A stretch of DNA of 64,000 bases. It comes from MED-G78 sp964275345. Its GTDB lineage: Bacteria > Pseudomonadota > Gammaproteobacteria > Magnimaribacterales > D2472. Position numbers and translations under genes: made by a program. Shown in pieces: positions 45,252 to 54,101 of this stretch. The notes beneath the pieces were generated by a model that saw only the letters and a program-made list of their open reading frames with translations, had not been told where the DNA came from and ran no database searches. Numbering within the stretch: the stretch's first letter is position 1; every line of letters begins with the position of its first letter. The DNA lies in NCBI GenBank assembly GCA_964275345.1, contig CAXYBK010000003.1, positions 1 to 64,000 on the forward strand, read 5' to 3'.

Positions 45252-46913
45252 ATGACTCAAAAAAACAAACAATATAAGCTAGAGAAAGGTTTAATGCTTT
45301 TCACGCAACCTCGTTCTCCATACTTTTATGGAAAAATTAGATTTAATAAAAAATACTTAACGAAGTCTTTTGCCCCCATTGTTTCTCGTGCTGATGCAGA
45401 ATTAGAACTTTATGCTTGGAGAGATAGTTTATTTCAAAATGACATGCCTAATACAACAGTACTTTCTGAAGAAACTGGTGCAAGAAGTCAGTATATTGAG
45501 CATGAAGAAATTACCAATGATTTTCAATTCTTGGAAGTTGGAAGATTTGATCCTCAGAAAAAAAGTATAGAAGAACGAAAAATTAGTTTTGTAGAAATAT
45601 ATGGAGAATATAACCAAACAGAAGTTTCAAATCAGGCTCATAGATGCTTGGATTGTGGAAATCCATATTGTGAATGGAAGTGTCCAGTTCATAATTACAT
45701 ACCCGATTGGCTAAAGTTAGTTAATGAAGGCAATATTCTTGAGGCTGCAGAATTATGTCATCAAACAAATAGTTTGCCTGAGATGTGTGGAAGAGTATGT
45801 CCTCAAGATAGATTATGTGAGGGAGCTTGTACTCTCAATGACGGTTTTGGGGCAGTGACAATCGGTTCAACCGAAAAATATATTACTGATAAAGCCTTTG
45901 AAATGGGCTGGAAGCCTGACATGTCATATAGAACATGGACAGATAAGAAAGTTGCAATTATTGGAGCTGGTCCTGCAGGAATTGCTTGCGCAGATGTTTT
46001 AACTAGATCAGGTGTTAAAAGTCATGTCTTTGATAAATATCAGGAAATTGGTGGTTTATTAACATTTGGAATCCCAGAGTTTAAATTAGAGAAAAAAGTT
46101 ATTAAAAAAAGAAGAGATATTTTAGAAGGAATGGGTGTTGAATTCTTTTTAGGTAAAGAAATTGGTAAAGATATCCAATTTAAAGAACTTTATGAAAACT
46201 ATGATGCCGTATTTCTTGGGATGGGAACATATACCTCTCTTGAAGGTGGTTTTAAAGGTGAAAAATTACCAAATGTATTTAAAGCTTTGGATTACTTGAT
46301 ATCAAGTACAAACAGATTATTAAAAATAGAAAAAGATAAAGAAAAATTTATTAATCTTAAAGGTAAAAATGTCATTGTCTTAGGTGGTGGAGATACTGCA
46401 ATGGATTGCAATAGAACGGCTGTAAGGCAAGGGGCTAAATCAGTCAAATGTCTTTATAGAAGAGATGAAAAGAATATGCCTGGCTCAAAAAGAGAAGTTA
46501 CAAATGCAAAAGAGGAAGGAGTTGAATTCGAATTTAATATCCAGCCAATTGAAATTATAGGCAAAGAAAAGGTTGAAGGGATAAAAGTTGTTAGAACTGA
46601 GCTTGGTGATGCTGATCAAAATGGTAGAAGAGTTCCTATTCCTATCCCTGGATCTGAATTAATTATAGAAGCTGATGCTGTTATAATAGCATTTGGTTTT
46701 AGAGCAAGTCCTTCTGATTGGTTTAAAGATTTCAATATTAATACTCAAAATAACGGACTTGTATTGGCAGCAGAAGAACAAAAATATAAATTTCAAACTT
46801 CAAATAATAAGATATTTTCTGGTGGCGATATGGTGCGAGGTTCAGACCTTGTGGTTACTGCAATATGGGAAGGTCGCGAAGCAGCTAAAAGCATCATAGA
46901 ATACGTATCATAA
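45252..46913 (+). CDS. gltD: Glutamate synthase small subunit with an extra N-terminal domain
   Basis: GltD passes electrons from NADPH to GltB. From about residue 88 the protein is nearly E. coli-like: FQFLEVGRFDPQKKSIEERK, then CLDCGNPYCEWKCPVHNYIP (iron-sulfur cysteines), CGRVCPQDRLCEGAC, the FAD motif GAGPAGIACADVL and the NADPH motif GGGDTAMDCNRTA. Residues 1-85 are extra. They include KGLMLFTQPRSPYFYGKIRF and KYLTKSFAP followed by ADAELELYAW, which resembles the arm/AP2-like N-terminal domain of tyrosine recombinases. A start at the ATG of residue 65 (about 45444) would remove most of it, but no ribosome site is visible there. Confidence 0.9.
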   Translation: MTQKNKQYKLEKGLMLFTQPRSPYFYGKIRFNKKYLTKSFAPIVSRADAELELYAWRDSLFQNDMPNTTVLSEETGARSQYIEHEEITNDFQFLEVGRFDPQKKSIEERKISFVEIYGEYNQTEVSNQAHRCLDCGNPYCEWKCPVHNYIPDWLKLVNEGNILEAAELCHQTNSLPEMCGRVCPQDRLCEGACTLNDGFGAVTIGSTEKYITDKAFEMGWKPDMSYRTWTDKKVAIIGAGPAGIACADVLTRSGVKSHVFDKYQEIGGLLTFGIPEFKLEKKVIKKRRDILEGMGVEFFLGKEIGKDIQFKELYENYDAVFLGMGTYTSLEGGFKGEKLPNVFKALDYLISSTNRLLKIEKDKEKFINLKGKNVIVLGGGDTAMDCNRTAVRQGAKSVKCLYRRDEKNMPGSKREVTNAKEEGVEFEFNIQPIEIIGKEKVEGIKVVRTELGDADQNGRRVPIPIPGSELIIEADAVIIAFGFRASPSDWFKDFNINTQNNGLVLAAEEQKYKFQTSNNKIFSGGDMVRGSDLVVTAIWEGREAAKSIIEYVS

Positions 46914-47950
46914 TGATAGACCAATCAATATTTTTAAGAGCTTTAAGAAAAGAGAATAATGAAGTTCCTCCTATTTGGTATATGCGTCAAGCTGGAAGAT
47001 ATCTTCCTGAATACAGAGCTGTAAGATCAAAATTTAAGAACTTTCTCGATATGTGTAAAGATCCAGATGTATGTTGTGAATTAGCTTTGCAGCCTATTGA
47101 TAGATTTAATCTTGATGCGAGTATTTTATTTTCTGATATTCTTACAATTCCTGATGCTTTTAATTTAGGTGTTGAGTTTAAAGAGGGAGAAGGTCCTGTT
47201 TTTAATAACCCGATAAGAGATACTCAAGCCATCGATAATTTGCCATCATTTGATCCCCAAGACCTTTCTTATGTTTATAAATGCGTTAGTAATATTAGAA
47301 GCGCCCTACCTGCAGAACTTCCTTTAATAGGATTTTGTGGAAGTCCATGGACACTTGCGGCTTATTCAATAGAAGGTGGCTCATCAAAAGACTTTGCGAT
47401 TACTAAAAATTTTATAATAGACAATCCAGTTCAAGCCCAATATCTTTTAAAGGTCTATACAGATGCATGTTTTGAATATCTTAAAGAGCAGGTTTTGGCA
47501 GGTATTAATGCAATCCAAATCTTTGATTCTTGGGCTGGTTTATTGAATAAAGATGACTATAAAATATTTTCACTTACTTATATTAATGATCTTGTTAATC
47601 AGCTAAAGGATGATCCAGTTACAACAGATATTCCTGTAATAGTGTTTGCCAGACAGCCGCAAGGCGGCATTAAACAATTGAGTATATGTAAACCAGAATG
47701 TATTAGCTTATATTGGGATGAATCTATTGAGGATTCTATTAATATTCTGAAAGGCGTTACTGCTATTCAAGGCAATCTTAATCCATTAATTTTAAAAGAA
47801 GATAATGCGGTAATTTATAAAGAGCTTGAAATTATGATGAGTAAATTTAAAGATTATCCTGGCTATATCTTTAACCTTGGGCATGGGATAACGCCAGACA
47901 TTGATCCAGACAAGATTAAATTTGTAACTGATACTGTAAGAAATCTATAA
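46913..47950 (+). CDS. hemE: Uroporphyrinogen decarboxylase
   Basis: HemE decarboxylates uroporphyrinogen III to coproporphyrinogen III in haem synthesis. The 345-residue protein has PPIWYMRQAGRYLPEYRAVR at the N-terminus, ILFSDILTIPDAF, GFCGSPWTLAAYSIEGG and FNLGHGITPDIDPDKIK near the C-terminus. Its ATG overlaps the gltD stop by one base. The haem product fits the haem-using proteins in the window (dihaem cytochrome, katG). Confidence 0.95.
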   Translation: MIDQSIFLRALRKENNEVPPIWYMRQAGRYLPEYRAVRSKFKNFLDMCKDPDVCCELALQPIDRFNLDASILFSDILTIPDAFNLGVEFKEGEGPVFNNPIRDTQAIDNLPSFDPQDLSYVYKCVSNIRSALPAELPLIGFCGSPWTLAAYSIEGGSSKDFAITKNFIIDNPVQAQYLLKVYTDACFEYLKEQVLAGINAIQIFDSWAGLLNKDDYKIFSLTYINDLVNQLKDDPVTTDIPVIVFARQPQGGIKQLSICKPECISLYWDESIEDSINILKGVTAIQGNLNPLILKEDNAVIYKELEIMMSKFKDYPGYIFNLGHGITPDIDPDKIKFVTDTVRNL

Positions 47951-47951
47951 A

Positions 47952-48851
47952 TTATTTTTTTGGCTTGGGTTTGTCCCATAAACGCATCAGGCCCTCTTGG
48001 ACACAAGAGGCAACTAGTTGCCCTTTTTTATTGTATATAGAACCTCTTGAAAACCCTCTAGCATTCCCTGAAACAGGGCTATCAATGTGATATAAAAGCC
48101 AATCGCTAAAATCTAACTTACCATGGAACCATGTCGCATGATCCAAACTAGCGCTTTGAAGAAGTGGTGACATAAAATTTAGTCCATGTGGATTATTGGC
48201 TGTCCCTAATAAGCCCATATCAGATGCATATAATAATAGTGCTTGATGAATCTTCTCATCCTTTGGCATGGCGCCATCAGGTTTCATCCATGTATTTTTA
48301 TATGGAGGAGCTTTTTTAGGGTTTAAGAAATCTTGATCCTCAACTGGCCTCATTTCAATTTCTCTTTCTCGAAGAAACATAGGTAAGTATTTTTTATCAA
48401 TCTTATGGCTGATTTTCTTTCTATGCTGCCATTCATTTAAAAGTCCTTCGGGGCCTGGCACTTCAGGCATATCGATTTGATGGGTTAAACCTTTTTCTCG
48501 TTTTTGAAAAGAAATTGATGAGTTAAATATAGCCTCTCCATCCTGAATGGCTCTAACTCTTCTAGTGGAAAAGCTTCTGCCATCTCTTATTCTATCGACA
48601 TCAAAGACGATTGGTTTGTCCATTTGTCCTGGTCTCAAGAAGTAGCCATGAAATGAGTGTGCTAAGTGCTTTTTTTCAATGGTTTCGTAAGCAGCAATAA
48701 GAGTTTGTGCCATTACTTGGCCGCCAAAAATTCTTGCCCATCCTACACTTTCACCAGTCCAGGTAAAGATATCTCTATCAATCTTATTAAGCTTAAATAA
48801 ACTTAATCTATCTTCTAACAGTGGGAGTGAATTATCTGCTTTCTTACTCAT
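47952..48851 (-). CDS. tesB: Acyl-CoA thioesterase II
   Basis: TesB hydrolyses acyl-CoA thioesters. The 299-residue protein is a double hot-dog: the N-terminal domain has RIFGGQVMAQTLIAAYET and HSFHGYFLRPGQMDKPI, and the C-terminal domain has SASLDHATWFHGKLDFSDW and SPVSGNARGFSRGSIY. These match the E. coli TesB catalytic Asp/Thr/Gln regions. Its stop is one base from the hemE stop. Confidence 0.92.
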   Translation of the reverse strand: MSKKADNSLPLLEDRLSLFKLNKIDRDIFTWTGESVGWARIFGGQVMAQTLIAAYETIEKKHLAHSFHGYFLRPGQMDKPIVFDVDRIRDGRSFSTRRVRAIQDGEAIFNSSISFQKREKGLTHQIDMPEVPGPEGLLNEWQHRKKISHKIDKKYLPMFLREREIEMRPVEDQDFLNPKKAPPYKNTWMKPDGAMPKDEKIHQALLLYASDMGLLGTANNPHGLNFMSPLLQSASLDHATWFHGKLDFSDWLLYHIDSPVSGNARGFSRGSIYNKKGQLVASCVQEGLMRLWDKPKPKK

Positions 48852-48959
48852 TTTTAGATGTGGTGTTTTATAATATTACTAATCTTACAATGATTAACAA
48901 AAAACTAGAACTTTACATTCTCAAAAGGTAGGATACATATCTTCAAAACAGAAAAAATT

Positions 48960-49946
48960 ATGTTAGTAGATCAAAAAATAGAATTACCAAAAAAAGCTGA
49001 TATTAAAGTCAAAGTTTCAGATGTCTTTGGTTTTCCTTCTGAGCTTATCGTAGCTGCATATAAAGAAAAAACACAATGGGTTCCTGAGATAGATAAATCC
49101 TACAAATTTGATCCTGAAACCACATTAGCAATTCTTGCAGGCTTTGAACACAATCGTAGAGTCATGATTCAAGGTTTTCATGGAACAGGTAAATCTACCC
49201 ACATAGAACAAGTGGCAGCTAGATTAAATTGGCCTTGTCTAAGAATTAATTTAGATAGTCATATTTCTAGAATAGACTTATTAGGTAAAGATGTTATCAA
49301 GCTTCAAGAAGGCAAACAGGTAACGGATTTTAAAGAGGGCTTGCTTCCATGGTCTATTCAAAATCCAGTGGCTTTAGTTTTTGATGAATATGATGCAGGT
49401 AGGCCTGATGTAATGTTCGTAATTCAAAGAATACTTGAGGTTGAAGGAAAACTAACCCTGTTAGATCAAAATAAAGTATTGTCGCCTCATCCTTCTTTTA
49501 GACTTTTTGCTACCACTAATACAGTAGGCCTTGGTGATGTTACTGGTCTATATCATGGCACTCAACAAATCAATCAAGGTCAGATGGATAGGTGGCATAT
49601 TTTAACTACGCTTAATTATTTATCTGAAAAACAAGAATTTGATGTTGTAAGTTCAAAACTAAAGAGCTTTAAATCAGCAAAAAATAAAAAGCTTTTAACT
49701 GAAATGATTCAATTAGCAACTTTAACCCGTGAAGGTTTTGCTAATGGTGATATATCGACTTTAATGTCACCCAGGACTGTTATTTCTTGGGCCGAAAATT
49801 GGGTTATATTCAAAGATGTTAAAAAATCTTTTTCAGTTACCTTTTTAAATAAATGTGATGATACTGAGAAACCAATTATTGCTGAGTATTTTCAACGCTG
49901 TTTTGGTGAAGACCTTGAGGAAAGTCACAACCCTCATACAAAATAA
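48960..49946 (+). CDS. cobS: CobS-like AAA+ chelatase subunit
   Basis: The 328-residue protein has a Walker A GFHGTGKST at 72-80, a Walker B ALVFDEYDAGRPDV, and long blocks identical in pattern to the alphaproteobacterial aerobic cobaltochelatase CobS (for example RLNWPCLRINLDSHISRIDL and FRLFATTNTVGLGD). In aerobic B12 synthesis CobN, CobS and CobT insert cobalt, with CobS the ATPase. No cobN or other cobalamin gene is in the window, so the actual metal or substrate is open. It starts a two-gene unit with cobT, 2 bases apart. Confidence 0.85.
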   Translation: MLVDQKIELPKKADIKVKVSDVFGFPSELIVAAYKEKTQWVPEIDKSYKFDPETTLAILAGFEHNRRVMIQGFHGTGKSTHIEQVAARLNWPCLRINLDSHISRIDLLGKDVIKLQEGKQVTDFKEGLLPWSIQNPVALVFDEYDAGRPDVMFVIQRILEVEGKLTLLDQNKVLSPHPSFRLFATTNTVGLGDVTGLYHGTQQINQGQMDRWHILTTLNYLSEKQEFDVVSSKLKSFKSAKNKKLLTEMIQLATLTREGFANGDISTLMSPRTVISWAENWVIFKDVKKSFSVTFLNKCDDTEKPIIAEYFQRCFGEDLEESHNPHTK

Positions 49947-49948
49947 GT

Positions 49949-51715
49949 ATGGCGTGGGTAAAGGATAGAGAAAACCTTCATATTGCAGCAATATCATCTG
50001 CAAAAGCTATTTCAAAAAATAAAGAATTAGCCTCAAAAAATACATCTTCCAATAGATCTCCTAGTTTAGGACAAATATCTTTAACAGCAGCACCACGATC
50101 TTCAGCAAAGATAGGCGCATGGCGCGGTGAAGCAGATTTTCAGGCATTTTGGAATCTTTATCATAAAAACTTAGAAGAATTACCTTTAAAAAAAGATGCA
50201 AGAGAAATCTTTCAAGAACTAGAGCTATCCAGGGTAGAGATACTTGGTGGAGATAAATATAAAGGCGCTAAGCAGAATATTATTGCTCATATAGAGCAAA
50301 AAAGTGCTGAATTGATTCATGAAAAGATACAAAGCCAACTTCCTTTTGCCATAAATTTATGGCTTAAACATGTTAATGGTTATAAGTTCTCAGGCGCAGC
50401 TAAGGATATTATTACTAACTTTAAAGACGTTTTTTTACCAGAAGATAATTCAGACTTAGAAACTGCTTTTATTAAAAGTCTCAATGATCAGCATGCTTTT
50501 GAAAAGGAGTCATTAAGGCTATTGCGACAACTCAATCTTTTAAAAGAGCATTCTAATGATTCTATGGAAGAAGATGATGTGGAATCTCCAGGATCCATGG
50601 AGCAAGATAATGCTGAACTATCTGAATCTGGCATGGAGATTGAATCAGAAAATGTAACCGAAACCTCTGATGAAATTAACGAAGTGGATGATGATCTTTT
50701 ACAAGAAGCATCTATAGATATAGACGCTAAGTCTATCGAAGAAGAAATAGAGCTTTCAGGAAATTATAAGGATATTGAATCAGAGCAAACTGAAATACCT
50801 TACTCAATTTTTACAACAAAATATGACGAAATTGTTGAAGCTAAAGACCTCTCAACCAAAGAAGAGGCTTTGCGATTACGAAATCAATTGGATAATTTAA
50901 TTAAACCCCATCTTACAACTATAGGAAAGTTAGCAAATAGACTGCAAAGACTTTTGTTATCTAAACAAAATACTAGTTGGAATTTTAATCTTGAGGAAGG
51001 CGTTTTAGATACTGCTAGATTAAGTAGAGTTGTAACTGAGCCTGGAGCTCCTTTAAGCTTTAAAGAAGAAACTGATAAAGAGTTTAAAAATACAGTTGTA
51101 AGCCTTTTAATAGACAGTTCAGGATCTATGCGAGGAAGATCGATAAGCTTAGCTGCAATTTGTGCAGATATTATTGGCAGTACCTTAGAAAGGTGCTCTA
51201 TAAAAACTGAAGTATTGGGATTTACAACTAAAAACTGGAAAGGTGGTGAATCAAAGAAACTATGGTTAACTAATGGCAGTCCAGGTTCGCCTGGCAGATT
51301 AAATGACATTAGACATATTATTTTTAAAAATGCTGATAATTCATGGAGAAGAGCAAGAAAATACTTTGGGGTAATGCTAAGAGAAGGTTTGCTTAAAGAG
51401 AATATTGATGGAGAAGCGCTTTCTTGGAGCTTTCAAAGATTATTAAAGAGGCCAGAAGAAAGAAAAATACTAATTGTTGTTTCTGATGGAGCTCCTGTTG
51501 ATGATTCAACCCTCTCATCAAACCACCCGCTGTTTTTAGATGATCATTTACGCACTATTATTACTTCAATTGAAGAAGACAATAAAATAGAGTTGTTGGC
51601 CATAGGCATAGGTCATGATGTTTCAAAGTACTATAAAAGAGCGATAACTATTCATAGAGCAGAAGAGTTAGGTGAAGTTTTACTTGAAGAACTGACTGAC
51701 CTTTTTAAAAATTAG
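49949..51715 (+). CDS. cobT: CobT-like chelatase subunit with VWA domain
   Basis: The 588-residue protein has an N-terminal helical region, a very acidic central stretch (about 205-275), and a C-terminal von Willebrand A domain with the MIDAS motif DSSGSM near 389 and a second VVSDGAPVDDSTLSSNHPL segment. This is the layout of CobT, the partner that forms a ring complex with CobS. CobT is known to work with the AAA+ subunit in metal insertion, using the VWA domain to contact the large subunit CobN, which is not seen here. Confidence 0.85.
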   Translation: MAWVKDRENLHIAAISSAKAISKNKELASKNTSSNRSPSLGQISLTAAPRSSAKIGAWRGEADFQAFWNLYHKNLEELPLKKDAREIFQELELSRVEILGGDKYKGAKQNIIAHIEQKSAELIHEKIQSQLPFAINLWLKHVNGYKFSGAAKDIITNFKDVFLPEDNSDLETAFIKSLNDQHAFEKESLRLLRQLNLLKEHSNDSMEEDDVESPGSMEQDNAELSESGMEIESENVTETSDEINEVDDDLLQEASIDIDAKSIEEEIELSGNYKDIESEQTEIPYSIFTTKYDEIVEAKDLSTKEEALRLRNQLDNLIKPHLTTIGKLANRLQRLLLSKQNTSWNFNLEEGVLDTARLSRVVTEPGAPLSFKEETDKEFKNTVVSLLIDSSGSMRGRSISLAAICADIIGSTLERCSIKTEVLGFTTKNWKGGESKKLWLTNGSPGSPGRLNDIRHIIFKNADNSWRRARKYFGVMLREGLLKENIDGEALSWSFQRLLKRPEERKILIVVSDGAPVDDSTLSSNHPLFLDDHLRTIITSIEEDNKIELLAIGIGHDVSKYYKRAITIHRAEELGEVLLEELTDLFKN

Positions 51716-51738
51716 AAATTCCTATAGAATATAGACCA

Positions 51739-51755
51739 AGGTACTATAGATACCT
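51739..51755. promoter_or_regulatory. Short inverted repeat upstream of the ferritin-like gene
   Basis: AGGTA and TACCT flank a 7-base loop (CTATAGA) about 30 bases before the ATG at 51785. The loop could hold a -10-like element, so the repeat may be an operator. It is short enough to be chance. Confidence 0.25.
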
Positions 51756-51784
51756 GCAGATTTAAGAACAATTAAGGGAAAATT

Positions 51785-52891
51785 ATGAAAATAACTCACA
51801 CAGATGGACCGCCTAAAGATTTACTATATTTTGATGAAGAAATGGATCTCCAACAAAAAGATGTTGAAGATGTAGCTGAAATTTTTAAAACTCCTTTAAC
51901 AGGATCATATAACTGGGACTATACGGTCTCTGATAATAGAATTAAAAGACTCTATGAGCTTGGAAAAGAGCTTAACTGGAATGGTTCCCTTGATTTAAAT
52001 TGGGACTACACTCATCCTGCAAATGAAAAATTAGTTGAAGCTGATGAGGATTTGCCACATGAAACTTTAGAAGCTTATGAAAATCTTACGGAAGAAGAGA
52101 AAATTGAGTTTGATAGACATGACACTGCTGAACTTTTAAGCCAATTTTTACACGGAGAGCAAGGCGCTCTCTTGGTTGCTTCTCAGTTGGTTTCTTGTGC
52201 GCCAACATATAATGCAAAACTTTATGCAGCATCTCAAACATTTGATGAAGCTCGACATGTTGAAGTCTTTAATAGATATCTTCAAGAAAAAATTGGAGTT
52301 CATTATCCAATCAATCCAAATTTAAAAGCACTGTTAGATAAAATCTTAACTGATGAAAGATGGGATCTAAAATTTATAGGAATGCAAATTATCATTGAAG
52401 GTCTAGCATTGGCTGCTTTCCAAATGTTAAAAATGTTAACTAAAGATCCTTTATTAAAACAACTTCTTCACTATGTGGTTAGAGATGAAGCAAGGCACGT
52501 AACCTTCGGTATTAATTACTTAGAAGATTTTATTAAAACTTTAACTCCTGAAGAAATTGAGGAGAGAGCAGAGTTTGCCTATGAAGCATGTGTTATTTCA
52601 AGAGAACGTCTTATAAATACAACTGCAATGCAGAAGTATTTAAAAATGTCAGAAGCTGAGGCAAGAGAGTTCTCTCTAAGCACCAGTGCTAATGCTACTT
52701 TTAGAAACTTCTTATTTTCAAGAGTGATTCCAAATCTTTCGAGAATTGGCTTACTAACTGACTCAGTAAGGCCTAAATTTGAAGCCTTAGGTTTATTAGA
52801 ATATGAAAATGCTCCTGATGACTTTGAAGTTGATTGGGTTGAACTAGAGAAGCCTCTTGAAGAATTCGATAAAATACCTACAGCAATCTAA
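51785..52891 (+). CDS. Ferritin-like di-iron protein of unknown substrate
   Basis: The 368-residue soluble protein is mostly helical. It carries two metal-binding repeats of the di-iron carboxylate kind: LHGEQGALLVASQL and FDEARHVEVF, then IIIEGLALAAFQML and RDEARHVTFG. That gives Glu...ExxH...Glu...ExxH, as in ribonucleotide reductase R2, AurF and other ferritin-like oxygenases. A ribosome site AAGGGA lies before the ATG. The 35-base overlap with the next gene couples it to the beta-helix and cytochrome genes. The reaction is unknown; an oxygenase or oxidase is the best guess. Confidence 0.8.
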   Translation: MKITHTDGPPKDLLYFDEEMDLQQKDVEDVAEIFKTPLTGSYNWDYTVSDNRIKRLYELGKELNWNGSLDLNWDYTHPANEKLVEADEDLPHETLEAYENLTEEEKIEFDRHDTAELLSQFLHGEQGALLVASQLVSCAPTYNAKLYAASQTFDEARHVEVFNRYLQEKIGVHYPINPNLKALLDKILTDERWDLKFIGMQIIIEGLALAAFQMLKMLTKDPLLKQLLHYVVRDEARHVTFGINYLEDFIKTLTPEEIEERAEFAYEACVISRERLINTTAMQKYLKMSEAEAREFSLSTSANATFRNFLFSRVIPNLSRIGLLTDSVRPKFEALGLLEYENAPDDFEVDWVELEKPLEEFDKIPTAI

Positions 52892-54101
52892 GTTAATTTT
52901 CTTTAGTTTCCTTATCAGTATTAACTGTTATGGAGCTATTACTATTATTAATCCGTCTGATGATCCTTACGCAGATATTCAAGAAGCTTTAATCCTAGCT
53001 GAACCAGGTGATATCGTTAGATTAACAGCTGGGTTTTATGAACTAGAGGATAGTTTGTCAATTGATGTTGAAAATATTAGGCTTGAAGGCGAAGGTATTG
53101 ATAAGACTGTTTTATCTTTTAAAAATCAAAAGTCTGGGGCTCAAGGTTTATCTGTTACTTCCGATAATGTAGTTCTTCAAGATTTTGCAATTGAAGATGC
53201 AAAGGGTGACGCTATTAAAGTGAAAGGTGTTGATGGAATTAGCTTCATCAGAGTCAGAACAGAGTGGACTGGTGGCGTTAGCTCAGATAATGGAGCTTAT
53301 GGACTTTATCCAGTTGAATCAAAAAATGTACTGATAGATTCCTGTGTTGCTATAGGAGCTTCGGATGCAGGAATTTACGTTGGGCAATCAGAAAATATTA
53401 TTGTTAAAAACTCTAGAGCAGAATTCAATGTAGCAGGAATTGAAATTGAAAATTCATATTATGCTGACGTATTTGATAATCATGCAGAAAATAATACAGG
53501 AGGTATTTTAGTCTTTGACCTTCCAGATATTCCTCAACAAGGCGGCCATCATATAAGAGTCTATAGAAATAAATCTATTAATAATAATACTGATAATTTT
53601 GCTCCTGAAGGCAATATAGTTGGTGAAGTACCAAGAGGAACTGGCATTATTATTCAAGCTAATTCTCATGTAGAGATTTTTGATAATGATATTGGAGATA
53701 ATGAAACAATAAATATTGCAGTAGTTACCTATGGTTATGAGACTGAGGATGAAAACTATTACCCTCATCCTCGCGCAATACAAATTCATGGAAATAGATT
53801 TGGTAAAACGGGTTATAACCCTGATCTAGAAACTGGTGAGTTATCAACAATTCTATTTGAATTATCTAAAGGTAATATGCCTGATATTTTTTGGGATGGA
53901 ATCATGCCTCTCCAACAAATCATATTTGGTCAGCCTGAAGAGGATAAACTTGTCCTTGGTGACAATGGTGATGCTTCTATTTTATCAATTAATGCTTTTA
54001 AGTATTTAATGCCTTTTATGGATCCTGTTGAAACAGATTATGAAAAATTTAGAGGAACAATTTCACCTTTAGCTCCTGTAAAGTTAAGTGAAAAACTTTA
54101 A
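52857..54101 (+). CDS. Secreted parallel beta-helix repeat protein
   Basis: The 414-residue protein starts at a TTG (52857) inside the end of the previous gene; no in-frame ATG is available. Residues 11-27 are a hydrophobic signal-peptide core (KLIFFSFLISINCYGA), so it is likely exported. The rest is made of right-handed beta-helix coils: NIRLEGEGIDKTVLSF, NVVLQDFAIEDAKGDAIKV, NVLIDSCVAIGASDAGIYVG, NIIVKNSRAEFNVAGIEIEN. The protein matches the beta-helix family (TIGR03805-like) that is usually encoded beside a dihaem cytochrome, and such a gene follows here with a 14-base overlap. Confidence 0.8.
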   Translation: MKNSIKYLQQSKLIFFSFLISINCYGAITIINPSDDPYADIQEALILAEPGDIVRLTAGFYELEDSLSIDVENIRLEGEGIDKTVLSFKNQKSGAQGLSVTSDNVVLQDFAIEDAKGDAIKVKGVDGISFIRVRTEWTGGVSSDNGAYGLYPVESKNVLIDSCVAIGASDAGIYVGQSENIIVKNSRAEFNVAGIEIENSYYADVFDNHAENNTGGILVFDLPDIPQQGGHHIRVYRNKSINNNTDNFAPEGNIVGEVPRGTGIIIQANSHVEIFDNDIGDNETINIAVVTYGYETEDENYYPHPRAIQIHGNRFGKTGYNPDLETGELSTILFELSKGNMPDIFWDGIMPLQQIIFGQPEEDKLVLGDNGDASILSINAFKYLMPFMDPVETDYEKFRGTISPLAPVKLSEKL

